DNA of 13,100 nt from Funneliformis mosseae. Its lineage: Eukaryota > Glomeromycota > Glomeromycetes > Glomerales > Glomeraceae. The position numbers and the translations under genes are program-made. Positions 1 through 9,350 of the stretch are shown here, in pieces (the first letter of the stretch is position 1; the number at the start of each line of letters is the position of its first letter). The stretch covers positions 1 to 13,100 of the forward strand of contig CAJVPP010002933.1 of assembly GCA_910592005.1 (NCBI GenBank), read 5' to 3'. Below the pieces are notes generated by a model that was not told the origin of the DNA, ran no database searches, and was given only the letters and a program-made list of their open reading frames with translations.

Positions 1-36
1 ATGATGAGAGATACATTTATATACATATTTCTTTAG

Positions 37-2211
37 GGAATGGTTGCAGTTGATCCAAATCTTGAAGGTGATGTTTTATGTATACGCGATAGTCAAAAAA
101 AGTTCGATGCGCCCGATTCCTCAATTTTAGAGATTGCGAAAACTGTGAAAACTTCATTGCCCGGCCATTTAAATCGACAGATTATAATGTTATTATCGAC
201 ACTTGGGGTGCCAGATGAGGTATTTATTGAATTACAAAACGAAATGTGCGCAGACATTGATGCAATGATGACGAACGAGGAAAAAGCACGCGAAATTGTA
301 AAACGTAATATGGGCACAAAAGAATGCTTACACATCACGCGTACTATCCTTAGCATGATCGAAGAAGTTTGTATTAAAATATATATTATTTAACGAAGCC
401 ATACTTTATATCGACTAATTTTATTTTATCGGAAATTTTAGGGAATGATGAAAGGGATTGTTGATCCATTTTTAAATGCCCTTTTGGAATGTAAACGTGT
501 TTATGCATTAAAGATGTTAAGACACAAAGCTCGTATTTTAATGCCTAAATCATTCTTATTATTGGGCGTTATTGATGAGACTGGCAAATTGGAAGAAAAC
601 GAAATTTATCTGCAAACCTCTACCATTGTTAGCGAACATCTAACGTTCAATAAAGCGAATGATAAAATCCGACGAGAATCTAAGATTTGGACAGATCAAG
701 CTAGTAAGTTTTTGCACATTAAAAATGATTTCTGACTGTTCAAATACAATGTATAATATATTTTATTATTCTATAGTTATTACTAGGAACCCATGTTTGC
801 ACCCCGGAGATCTAAGAAAAGTTGAGGCAGTTGACATTCCCGAACTGTCTCATTTAAAAAACTGTATAGTGTTTAGCCAAAAAGGAGATAGACCTTTGCC
901 AAATTGTTTGGTATTTAATATTATTGAATTTCTTTTATTTTAAACATAAATTTAGATAAATGTTATTAAATTATAAATTTTTTTTTTAAAAAAAAAATTT
1001 ATAATAGAGTGGAGGTGATTTAGGTAATGATTTATTGTTATGTTTTATTATTCTTTCATAACCCGTTTAATCTCACGTTTTTTTATTTTTTATTTTTTAC
1101 TTTTATTTATTTTTTTTTTTTTAAAAAAAAAAAATAAAATAAAATAATAATAAAAGATGGTGATACATTTTTCATTTGCTTTGATGAACGAATTTTAATT
1201 AAGGAAAACGCGGAACCTATGGAATTTGATTCCCAAGGAAAAAGAGAGTTGGATAGGGACGTTGAAATTGAAGATATTTGTGAGTTCTTTAAAGACTACA
1301 TGCTAAACAATAGGCTCGGTCAAATCGCCAATCTCCATTTAGCATTGGCCGATTTCAATGAAATGGGTGTTAGATCTGAAGAATGTATTAAGTTGGCACA
1401 ACTGGTAATATAACATTTATATATATATATATTTTTGATAAATAACAATCCCGATTAATAATATATATTTATCTTTCATTCTTCATAAATTATATATTAG
1501 CATTCCAATGCGGTTGATTTTAATAAAACTGGAATTCCGGTGGTTGAAAAATTGACAAGCCGTTCTGAATACCCAGATTTTATGGATTCCAGATATAGAG
1601 ATTCTTATAGGTCAGAAAAAGTGCTGGGAAAATTATATCGCGACATTCAACTTGATAAGCCCGAGAAAGACCCTTTGTTAAAATATTATAAAAAGACTAT
1701 AAAGATGGATGAAAATTTTTTGTTTGAAGGATATCAAGACTATATAGAAGAAGCTATTGCTTGTCGTGATCATTATAATAGTGAAATTCGAAGTCTTATG
1801 AAGAAATATAATGTTAAAACCGAGGCAGAAATTTTAACAGCGCAATTATTAGGATTCCGGCGTATTGATGGTAGTAAAAGTCAAGATATGCGAGATGCAA
1901 TTATCGGGTCGATATTTTTCATAATATATAATTGTCGTAAACAATTCTTGATGGGCTTACATAACGATCATGAAGCAGATGAAGATGAAGATGAATTACC
2001 ATTTAATTTAAATGCCCCGATTCCTATAAACAATGAATCAAAAGCTAAAGCTTCGGCATGTTACTATGCCACATATAACCAAGTTGAATATCCTGAAGAA
2101 GAAAAAAACAAGACCATCTTATTAAGTTTTCCTTGGGTTGTATCAGATATATTATTAGTAATTCGCAGGGATAACATGAATGAATTACAGGCATCAGTAC
2201 CGTTAAATTAA
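37..2211 (+). CDS. Cellular RNA-dependent RNA polymerase (RNA-silencing type), 3' part, six visible exons
   Basis: Eukaryotic RdRPs copy single-stranded RNA into double-stranded RNA that feeds Dicer and Argonaute. Exons: 37-366, 442-703, 777-910, 1008-1023, 1157-1404, 1501-2211. All introns are GT-AG, phases agree at every join, and the sum is 1701 nt (566 residues plus TAA). Positions 1-36 are the tail of an upstream intron, so the N-terminal half lies outside the window. Family motifs seen in order: GMVAVDP at the first exon start, LNRQIIMLLSTLGVPD, DETGKLEENEIYLQTS, TRNPCLHPGDLR, QKGDRPLPN, the catalytic loop SGGDLDGD (residues 243-250 of the visible part), HLALAD, and an HSNAVDFNKTG block. 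The three loop aspartates are present, so this part looks functional. The C-terminus ends in the usual region after FPWVV and carries an acidic D/E stretch. Substrate class and paralogue identity cannot be told. Confidence 0.93.
971..1004. repeat. Perfect 34-bp palindrome just before a splice acceptor
   Basis: The arms are TTATAAA followed by ten T, then ten A followed by TTTATAA, a perfect inverted repeat with no spacer. It ends two bases before the AG acceptor of the micro-exon. It could form a hairpin in DNA or pre-mRNA that hides or brings together splice signals, which is inference. Confidence 0.8.
1008..1023 (+). other. 16-nt micro-exon of the RdRP gene carrying part of the catalytic loop
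   Basis: The acceptor AG is at 1006-1007 and the donor GTAATG starts at 1024. The 16 bases encode Ser-Gly-Gly-Asp-Leu plus the first base of the next Asp codon. Joined in phase 1 to the exon starting at 1157 they give DLDGD followed by TFFICFDE. Read without splicing at 1024, the loop would appear as DLGND and run into a stop. The restored motif and the matching phases are strong evidence for the exon. Confidence 0.88.
1110..1134. repeat. T13-A12 tract in the intron after the micro-exon
   Basis: Thirteen T are followed by twelve A, with imperfectly complementary flanks (TTTTATTTA on the left, TAAAATAAAAT on the right). It lies in the RdRP intron 1024-1156, about 20 bases before the acceptor. 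It resembles the palindrome in the preceding intron and the T/A tract at 3756-3778 in the transporter gene. Confidence 0.7.
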
Positions 2212-2575
2212 GGCCGAAATGGTATTACCTGTGAATTTCTTATTTATTCTTTTACCTTTTTTATATGTATCGGAATTCTGAGTCAAATCATTGTTTTGGC
2301 ACATGTTTATCTAACGAGTTTACAAACAAACAACGTTTAATTTTCACTTACTGTAATAAAAGTTTTAACGTTCCAAAGAACTAGTTCAAAAAAGTTCAAC
2401 AGCCACAGCACCGCCCATGAGATTCTCGTTTAATTACTTCATGACCATATTTGAAAGGACATTTCCCTTTTCGTTTACTCGTCCCAAAATTAAAAATACA
2501 AATTTCATTTTTTATTTTTAAGTGGGAAAAAAAAAAAAAAAAAAAGAAAAAAACTCACGTATTAACCACAGCGAA
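2212..2575. other. Intergenic region between the RdRP and transporter genes
   Basis: No ORF or RNA gene is visible. A poly(A)-signal-like AATAAA at 2355-2360, 144 bp after the RdRP stop, is the best candidate for its 3' end. The rest should contain the promoter and 5' leader of the transporter. A run of 19 A, one G and 7 A (2527-2553) sits 22 bp upstream of the chosen ATG. No clear TATA box stands out against the AT-rich background. Confidence 0.5.
2527..2553 (+). promoter_or_regulatory. Poly(dA) tract in the transporter promoter or 5' leader
   Basis: Nineteen A, one G, then seven A, located 22 bp upstream of the ATG at 2576. Poly(dA:dT) tracts exclude nucleosomes at fungal promoters in general, so a promoter role here is inference. 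A GTG in frame before it would add a lysine run, but non-ATG initiation has no support. Confidence 0.4.
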
Positions 2576-4665
2576 ATGACAAAGCCAGATGTTAATTATC
2601 AAAATGATGAAGAGATTGCTAGTAGTGATTCAAACGATGATAAAGAATTTGAAAAATCATTACTACGAAAAATGGATTTGAGAATTATTCCTTTTTTAAC
2701 TTTTTTATACCTTTTAAGTTTCTTGGATAGGTAAATAGCAATAAAGGTTTTTCTGATTTGGTTCGCATAAAAGCATTTTTATATAATATAATGATCATTT
2801 CTAGAGTTAATATTGGAAATGCGAAACTAGCACATCTTGAAGAGAGTCTTGGATTAGTTAACGATCAATATAATTGGTGTCTTAGTATTTTTTTCGTGTA
2901 AGGCCTCTTTCTTATAAATTGAAATTGATAAAACAAAAAGTTTAACTTTTTCCTTGTTATAGAGGATATATCTTATTTGAAATTCCTTCGAATTTAATGC
3001 TTATAAAGACAAGTCCATCAAAGTGGAGTAAATAAAATATCAATTTTATTTTTATTTATTTTATTGTTTTTTATAAATGAATAAATTTCTCATACTTAGT
3101 TCCATCCACGATGGTATTTTGGGGAATTACAATGTCACTCATGACACTCGTAAGTTTCAATTTCCCAAGGAATCTTAGAATAAAATAATTAAAGAACTTT
3201 TAATTTAGGTAAAGAATTATCATGGGTTATTGTTAGCAAGATTTTTCTTGGGAGTTTTCGAGTCTGGATTATATCCAGCTGTTATTTATTATATTACAAT
3301 GTGGTACCAACGCTCAGAACAAAATTTTCGTATAGGATTATTTACGATTGGGAGTAGTTTTGCTGGTTCATTTAGTGGTTTGTTAGCATACGGTATCGTA
3401 AGATTAGACGGAAAATTAAACCTAAAAGGATGGCAATGGGTTCGTTCATAATGCTCCTCTTTTTTTTTTTTGTTTGCCGTATTCTTTTCTCCTTTACTAA
3501 CAAGGTTTTTGTTTCTAAACAGTTATTTTTGATCGAAGGAGGAATTACAGTTTTGGTCGCCTTTTTTGCATATTTTTACATTTCTGATTATCCTGAAAGT
3601 GCTAAATGGCTTGACGAAAAAGAACGTAGGTTTGCTACTCAACGATTAATTCAAGATGCTGGGAAAGCTCACGTAATCCATTTCGATAAAACCCAACTTT
3701 TCGAAGCGTTTAAAGATTGGGTACGTAAAAAATTAATTTGTTAAAAGTCTTTACCTTTTTTTTTTTAAAAAAAAAAAATCGATTTCTCTCTTTTAGAAAG
3801 TTTACGTGTCTATGATACAAATTTTTGGACTTGCAACAACACTTTATTCTTTTGCAATGTTTCTCCCGTCTATTGTAAATGGATTGGGATTTGATTTTGG
3901 TAATTATAATTAAATTATACTTTTTGTCATTTGATTTACTAACTACGTAAAAAAAAAAAAAATTCTATCACAGTCATATCACAGTTATTATCGGTACCAC
4001 CATTTTTATGTGGTACTGCGTCAACATTGTTTGTAGCCGTACTTTCGGATCGTAAACGTATTCGTGGTCCATTTATTGTTATATTATCGCTTTTTGGGAT
4101 AGTTGGTTATATTTTATTAATTGTACCTTCATCTGGTATCACCGGTAAGGAAAAAAAAAAAAAAATTTATTTTAAACTGCAAAGATTAAAATTATCATGT
4201 GTTTATATCTAGTAAAATACATTGGAGCTTGCGTTGTTGGAATCGGTGCAATTCCATGTCTTGCAACTTCAGTTGCATGGTAATCTAAGTTTCTCGTCTT
4301 TTTTTCTTTTCTTTTTTCCTGATATATTTATTCCACCTTCTCCTTCCCTTAGGCTAACAAATAATGTGGCAGGTAACGGGAAAAGAAGTGTGGCGACGGC
4401 AATGTTGGTAGCATTTGCAAATGTAGGAGGGATAGTAGGATCACAGATCTATCGACCAAACGATGGTCCACATTATTTACATGGTCATTTAATGGCTGCG
4501 ATATTCTTAATTGTCTCCATTTTTTTTACCATTGTACAATATTATTGTTTAAAGAAAATTAATAAGAAAAAGCGAGAAGACCCGCAATCGTTCTTGGACG
4601 GAAAGAGTGAAAAGGAAATTGGTGCCATGGGTGATAAACACCCCGATTTTATTTATATTTTGTAA
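2576..4665 (+). CDS. Major facilitator transporter, Dal5/Tna1-like anion:cation symporter family, complete, ten exons
   Basis: Predicted plasma-membrane proton symporter of organic anions. Fungal relatives carry allantoate, nicotinate, pantothenate, biotin and similar acids, and the substrate here cannot be told. Exons: 2576-2730, 2805-2897, 2963-3027, 3100-3149, 3209-3439, 3523-3720, 3797-3899, 3974-4144, 4213-4279, 4353-4665. All introns are GT-AG (59-83 bp) with matching phases. The total of 1446 nt gives 481 residues, normal for the family. Seen: an acidic cytosolic N-terminus, then LLRKMDLRIIPFLTFLYLLS leading to LDR and NIGNAKL (about residues 30-60), GYILFEIPSNL (84-94), ARFFLGVFESGLYPAVIYY (131-149), SDRKRIRGP in the second half, WLTNNVAGNGKRS (378-390), and the typical end GDKHPDF. 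About twelve hydrophobic segments are expected. The start is the first ATG in frame before the family-conserved N-terminus. No stops or frameshifts were seen. Confidence 0.93.
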
Positions 4666-6218
4666 AATGATGTATCTTCGGTTTTATAAGATTGAATTAA
4701 AATATATCAATATCAATATTTATAATAAATATTATATTTACAAATTTAAGTCTAAACTTATGAGAAAAGTTACTTGCAATTGTAAAACGTTAAATGTCAA
4801 AAATTGTAGGTACATGATCTCGCATGTCAGGATCGATAACAGAAAATTTTTGGCGCCAAATGGAATCAATCTCTCAATCCGGTCTTTGTAGATCTTTAGA
4901 AAAATTTTAAAGTGAGCCACAAAACTCAAGACTTACATTATTTACAAATTTTGGTTTCGATTGATCATTTATTTATTCTTGAAATGTACTCATTTAATCA
5001 TAAAATACATCCCTGCGCCATCAATATGAATGTTTTTGGTTTTTTTTGTCCAAGGTCGTGATTAAGAAAGTATGTGACGTAGTGAGTTTTTGTTAAATAT
5101 CATATGAATGTCGCTTAATCTTTTTGATTTTTTTAACAATTTTTCTTTTTCTTTTTTGTCCTTCTTTTCCATATAATATATTTATTATAACTTTGCATAA
5201 AAAAACCAAAATTCTAAATTACATATGAGCTTCCTTATCCTAGACCCCGGTTCAGACAACTTAAAATAGACAGGCAAATTAACCTAGACCCCCCCCTTTT
5301 TTTAGTAATTTCAAAATCGGTAACCAATTACCATTTAAAGCTAGCAGTTTTTCTTTTAAAACAAACGAAATCAACAAAAAAAAACCCAAAAAAAAAATAA
5401 AAAATAAAAAATAACTTTAACGAGAAAAACAAGGCTACGCTAGTTTAACTTTTTGGACTTTTTGGACAATACTAAAGCTGACATTGCCAACTTTTAGAGA
5501 TTAATTAAAGACGAGAAAAATTTTATATAATAATGTGCAAAGTATGATTCAATTGATTTATAGCTATACTTATTGGTGATTTGGTAATATAGTAAAGAAA
5601 GCCTTTGTTTTTACAGCCTTTTGCTAACTTAAAACTATTTATAGGAGAACTACTTCACACTTCACATCTAACATTATAAACATTACCCGTTATTTCTTTA
5701 AAAAAAGAGAAAAATATTGTAATTTAGTGAATGATATATTAGTTTTTTCTAATTCATGTAAATAGCATTTTTTGTAAAATATTATAAAATAAATCATAAT
5801 AACATTTAATTTTTATTGTAACTATACCATGAAATTTATACTGCAAGAAAATACAATATGATATATAAATTTTTTATTTTAATTGCTTTTATCATTAACG
5901 TATATTCTAAAATCAACACTATCAATCATTATTTCTTCTGCATTATATTCATATCTTCTGCAATAAGTCTGATGGAGACTTCAAGAACTAAAACTTAAGC
6001 TAAATATTGAGATGATGATTGCAGGGAGCAAGTCAATATTCTGGTTTAAACAAACATTTTAGTTAAAGTTTTCAAAATGATTGCCAGCCCTTTGGGCTTA
6101 TAATATCTAGGCTAAAATAAAGAGTATAATTAATTAAATTATTATGTTTTTAAATAAAAAAAAATATTAATTTATATTTACTTGTAAAGATTTAAAATAA
6201 TTAATTTGAATCATTGGA
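4666..6218. other. Long AT-rich intergenic region without recognisable genes
   Basis: No supported ORF or RNA gene was found on either strand. A candidate poly(A) signal AATAAA for the transporter lies at 4724-4729. Positions about 4790-4920 are less AT-rich than their surroundings and contain a perfect 12-bp palindrome (4849-4860). Positions 5244-5305 hold C-rich runs, with CCTAGACCCC seen twice. The remainder is A/T-rich with homopolymer runs. Confidence 0.5.
4849..4860. repeat. 12-bp perfect palindrome TTTGGCGCCAAA
   Basis: A perfect palindrome with a GGCGCC core inside a very AT-rich intergenic region. It looks like the kind of site bound by a dimeric regulator (TTTGGCGC also resembles E2F/MBF-type sites), but no adjacent promoter is obvious. 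The palindrome is seen directly. A function is inference. Confidence 0.35.
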
Positions 6219-7010
6219 TTATTGATTTTTGATGGTCTTATTTTTTGACTTCTTTTGATTGCTTTCACAATATTTACTATATTTTTGCCTTTTTATAATT
6301 TTTAAAAGTTCAGATTTTAAATTTGTAATCCAATTAGGTAAAATTTTAAAATCAATATTTGATGGATATTCTTTTTTAATTTCATAAGAAATAATTATTC
6401 CTTCTTCTTTGTGAACTCAATAAAACTCATATTGTTTAATTATTATACAAGCAGATTCTATTATATAATTTAAAAGTTAAAATTAATTTGTATTTAAAAG
6501 GCAGTTTAATAATTTATATTAAAAAAATATTAATTACCTTTTCTCAATAAAATATTATTTAAATATTTTAAAATTTCAATGGTAATAGATTTGGTAAAGT
6601 TTTATCACAATATAAATAATTAATTGCATCTTGATAATTTCCTGAATTTATATCAAATAATATAATAATATAATAATATAAATTAAATATAAAAACAAAA
6701 ATTTTTTTTAAATATAATAATATAAATATATTTACCAAAGTTTAATTCATTATTCAAATAAAAATTATATTCAGAAAAATATGAAAATTGAGAAAGTAGA
6801 GCAGAAGATGTTATGTTGATATTTTAAATTTTATATAATAGTATTACTGATATATTTTATACAATTTTAGATTCTAATACATTATTTTCATTATATTTTT
6901 TTTTGTTAATTTTCTTAGATAAATTCTTTATACCTAAAATCCTTTTATTAGATAGATGTCCTTTTTTATAAGTTATTAATGGATTTTTTACTGTTAGTAT
7001 AATTTTTGTA
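6219..7010 (-). pseudogene. Decayed spliced minus-strand coding relic, possibly transposase-derived
   Basis: Translating the minus strand gives protein-like blocks joined by two plausible introns. Reading downward: a block with VKNPLITYKKGHLSNKR (about 7010-6860), a block with SALLSQFSYFSEYNFYLNNE ending at 6736, an intron 6735-6642, a block with GNYQDAINYL, an intron 6537-6458, then ESACIIIKQYEF and SNIDFKILPNWITNLKSELL ending in TAA at 6221-6219. Splice phases match at both introns. Damage: stops between the first two blocks, a frameshift near 6600, and a TGA at 6419-6417 in EFY-stop-VHKE where Trp would fit. The NPL...KGH...KR block resembles the C-terminal tail of MULE/FAR1-type transposases, but I cannot assign the family firmly. 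No intact product is expected. Confidence 0.45.
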
Positions 7011-7201
7011 TACTTAAATTATTGATAATTTACTTTTTTAATTTTAAAGTAAATATTTCATTGAAAGAAGTATAAAAAACTATAATCAAGGTATCATAAA
7101 TAGTTTTAAGATGAGAAATGTAATTGATTTAATAATTTTTTAGTTAAAATATAATTGACATTAATTTTATTTATATTTAATTTTAATTCAACTTATTTTA
7201 G

Positions 7202-7806
7202 TCATAATATCAAAAGTTATATTTACAAAATCAGGTCAAAGCTTTTGATAAATTTAATGAATACTGTATTGAATTCTCTAAAAAGTATATAAAATATATT
7301 TCACAAGCATGGGATAACATTACAAATAAAATAATTGAAAATTGTTAGGTGAAAGCAGATATTTTATCTAAAGATAATGATGAAAATGAGAATAAAACTA
7401 GTAATGATATATTACTTGAACTTAAACAGTTAAAGAAGATGGAAGAAGTTCAAGTATTAATCAATAAACTAGATTTTGACAATCCTTTTTCTGCCAAAGA
7501 ATTTGTTAAGTATAATAAGTCTAAATTACAGACGAAATGATATCTGATGAAGAAATTTTAAAAGCAGTTTTATCTAATCAAAAAGATAAAACAGAAGAAG
7601 ATTCTTTATTACTAATAATTACTTCTGGAAAAGTTATTGAGGCTTATGATAAAGTAATTTTATATTTAAAGCAATAAGAAAAAACATTTAGTATAAAAAA
7701 AGAAGAGTTAAGGTCTATTAAAAAGCTTAGAAAAGAAATTTTATAATAACAGTTTGTCTCTTCAAAACAAACTAATCTCGATAAATTTATTACTATAATA
7801 GAATAA
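7202..7806 (+). pseudogene. C-terminal relic of a pogo/Tigger-like (DDE) transposase
   Basis: The + frame reads YQKLYLQNQVKAFDKFNEY, then QAWDNITNKIIENC, TAG at 7346-7348, and VKADILSKDN. An uninterrupted 63-codon stretch runs 7349-7540 and contains LLELKQLKKMEEVQVLINKL. After a frameshift near 7530-7537 the sequence continues in the frame of 7537 as ISDEEILKAVLSNQKDK, then SGKVIEAYDKVILYLKQ. It ends with QTNLDKFI and a TAA at 7804-7806. The order (AWD/N...I.NCW.KA/TGI, acidic linker, SDEEI.KAV) is typical of the region after the DDE catalytic core in Tigger/pogo proteins, where Trp normally follows ENC. The catalytic core and the CENP-B-like DNA-binding domain are not present upstream, and I did not find terminal repeats. 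Further stops at 7675-7677 and 7744-7749 fall at likely Gln codons. Confidence 0.6.
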
Positions 7807-8586
7807 TAATTTAGAAAATTACCATTAATAATAATTAATAACGTTTATAATTTGGTTTTTTTTTACTTTTTATGAAATAAATATGAAATAAAATGACATC
7901 ATAGTTACAGAAATTTTAACATATTAACTAAATAACACTCCTATAATTGTGTTAAAATTTTGTTGAAATTTTGTTAAAATTGTATTGAGAAACTACATTA
8001 TTTTTAACCAATTTTTATTGAACTTATGTGAAATTACTTATTGATTTTTTACTAAATTGTAGTGAATAATTTTATAATAATTTTTTATTTATCATGAGAT
8101 GATGATTTGTTATTGTTAATCTATTCTAATTATTTAATGTATTATATTTATTAATTTACGTAAGTTATTTTTGGATTGATCTAATTTTTATAAATAATAT
8201 GATATATTATTATTTTGATCTTTTGTTTTTATACAAATCAGAATTTTGATTACAAAGAGTTCTTTTTATATTATTTCAATTATGAGTTTTGCTTGTTATA
8301 TTTAGATTGATCTAATTTTTATAAATAATATAATACACAATTATAATATGATGCTTAAATTATTATTTTGACTTTTTATTTTTAATACAAATCAGAATTT
8401 CAATTAAGATTGTATTATTTCAATTATGAGTAAAAAATTTCACAAGATATCAAATCAAATGAATAAATTTATTTATAAAGGGAAGTATTTTTTACTATCG
8501 TATAATTTTCACCTTTTGAAATTTAAATCAATCTTTAAATCACTTTAATTTACTTCTTTAAATCATATTTTTTTATAAACACAAAA
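7807..8586. other. AT-rich intergenic DNA containing a duplicated block
   Basis: No coding or RNA gene was recognised. Around 7945-7990 there is a short run of GTTAAAATT / GTTGAAATT variants. The only larger structure is the direct duplication at 8171-8430. Confidence 0.45.
8171..8430. repeat. Direct duplication of a ~120-bp AT-rich block
   Basis: Copy 1 (about 8171-8286) and copy 2 (about 8302-8430) share in order TTGATCTAATTTTTATAA plus ATAATAT, then ATACAAATCAGAATTT, then ATTATTTCAATTATGAG. Copies differ by small indels, so the duplication is not recent. No coding content was seen. Confidence 0.75.
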
Positions 8587-8691
8587 ATGACTACAAGAAT
8601 AATTTGGAAGGATAATAAAATTAATTTATTAGTCAATAAAAGAAGAAGGAGGAACGAAGAGTATCATACTAGTCAAAATAGTCTAAATTAG
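8587..8691 (+). pseudogene. 34-codon stub with a SANT/Myb-like N-terminus
   Basis: An ATG opens a short frame beginning MTTRIIWKDNKINLLVNKRR and continuing RRNEEYHTSQNSLN to TAG. The pattern (Trp, acidic/basic residues, spaced hydrophobics, an Arg cluster, then EEYH) resembles the first helix of SANT/Myb-like DNA-binding domains found in fungal Harbinger-type elements and multicopy genes. A complete domain would need the following helices, which are absent because degenerate tandem-repeat DNA begins immediately after. It is therefore a truncated gene start or chance resemblance. The family call is from pattern memory only. Confidence 0.35.
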
Positions 8692-9138
8692 CTAAAAATC
8701 AGATGGTCAATTTAAATCAATTTTGATACTATTTACAGCCGATTTGTTATGTTTTTTGATCAACACAAATATGTGCCAATCGATGCCAATTGATTCCAAT
8801 TAGACATGATCATTCAGAACTTAAATTCAATCATAATCAGCCTAAAATTAGCCTTAATTTGGTAACAATTCAGATGTCAATAGAAGCTGATTGACTCTAA
8901 TTGAACATAATCATTTGTCATTAATTCAGAACTTAAATAACTATAAATTAGCTTAAAATTGACCTAAATTTAGCAACAATTTAGACGTCAATTGATGCTG
9001 ATTGACTCTAATTAGAAAAGCAATTCAATCATAAATCAGCCTAAAATTAGCTTCAATTCAGTATCAATTCAGCAACAATTCAGACATTGATTGATATCAT
9101 TGACTCCAATTGGATAAGCAATTCAGCATCAATAATCA
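8692..9138. repeat. Degenerate tandem repeat, about 90-110 bp unit
   Basis: The best copies start at about 8838, 8948 and 9037 with CAGCCTAAAATTAGC-like sequence. Each runs through GCAACAATTCAGAC and GATTGACTCTAATT to AAGCAATTCA. A more diverged copy lies upstream (8692-8837), where GCCAATTGATTCCAATT and ATTCAGAACTTAAAT recur. The repeat begins where the SANT-like stub loses similarity. No coding content was recognised. Confidence 0.7.
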
Positions 9139-9245
9139 GTATATTTTATTTATTAAATTTATTAAATATTAAAAATATAATAAAAAAAAAATATCACTAA
9201 AACTTACTGATTAATTTCCTATTAAAAATAGAATAATAAAATAAT

Positions 9246-9350
9246 AAAATATGATCTATTTCCTTCTAAAATCCTTTTAAATCATCCTAAATATAGATAT
9301 ATAAATAATATATGATAAAAATATGATCTATTCCTTCCAAAATCGCTCAA
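9246..9350. repeat. Two copies of an AATATGATCTATT-containing segment
   Basis: AAATATGATCTATTTCCTTCTAAAATC (from about 9246) recurs as AAATATGATCTATT followed by CCTTCCAAAATCGC (from about 9317). The second copy leads directly into the tandem array beginning at 9341. The two are probably one more diverged unit of the same expansion. Confidence 0.6.

Noticed and set aside
93..356. 87-codon minus-strand frame
   Set aside because: It lies antisense to a conserved RdRP exon and shows no recognisable protein features.
1008..1060. RdRP active-site motif apparently mutated to DLGND followed by a hydrophobic run
   Set aside because: A GT donor at 1024 and an AG acceptor at 1155-1156 restore DLDGD in phase, so the apparent mutation is intron read-through.
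2522..2575. N-terminal extension of the transporter from a GTG with a lysine run
   Set aside because: It starts at GTG and is translated from a poly-A tract. The family's N-terminus fits the ATG at 2576.
4607..4929. Frames of 94 codons (+) and 63 codons (-) after the transporter
   Set aside because: The + frame overlaps the transporter end in another frame, and neither has protein-like composition beyond AT-rich residues.
7900..8000. Possible terminal repeat of the Tigger-like element
   Set aside because: Short GTTAAAATT repeats occur here, but I could not find a matching inverted partner upstream of 7202.
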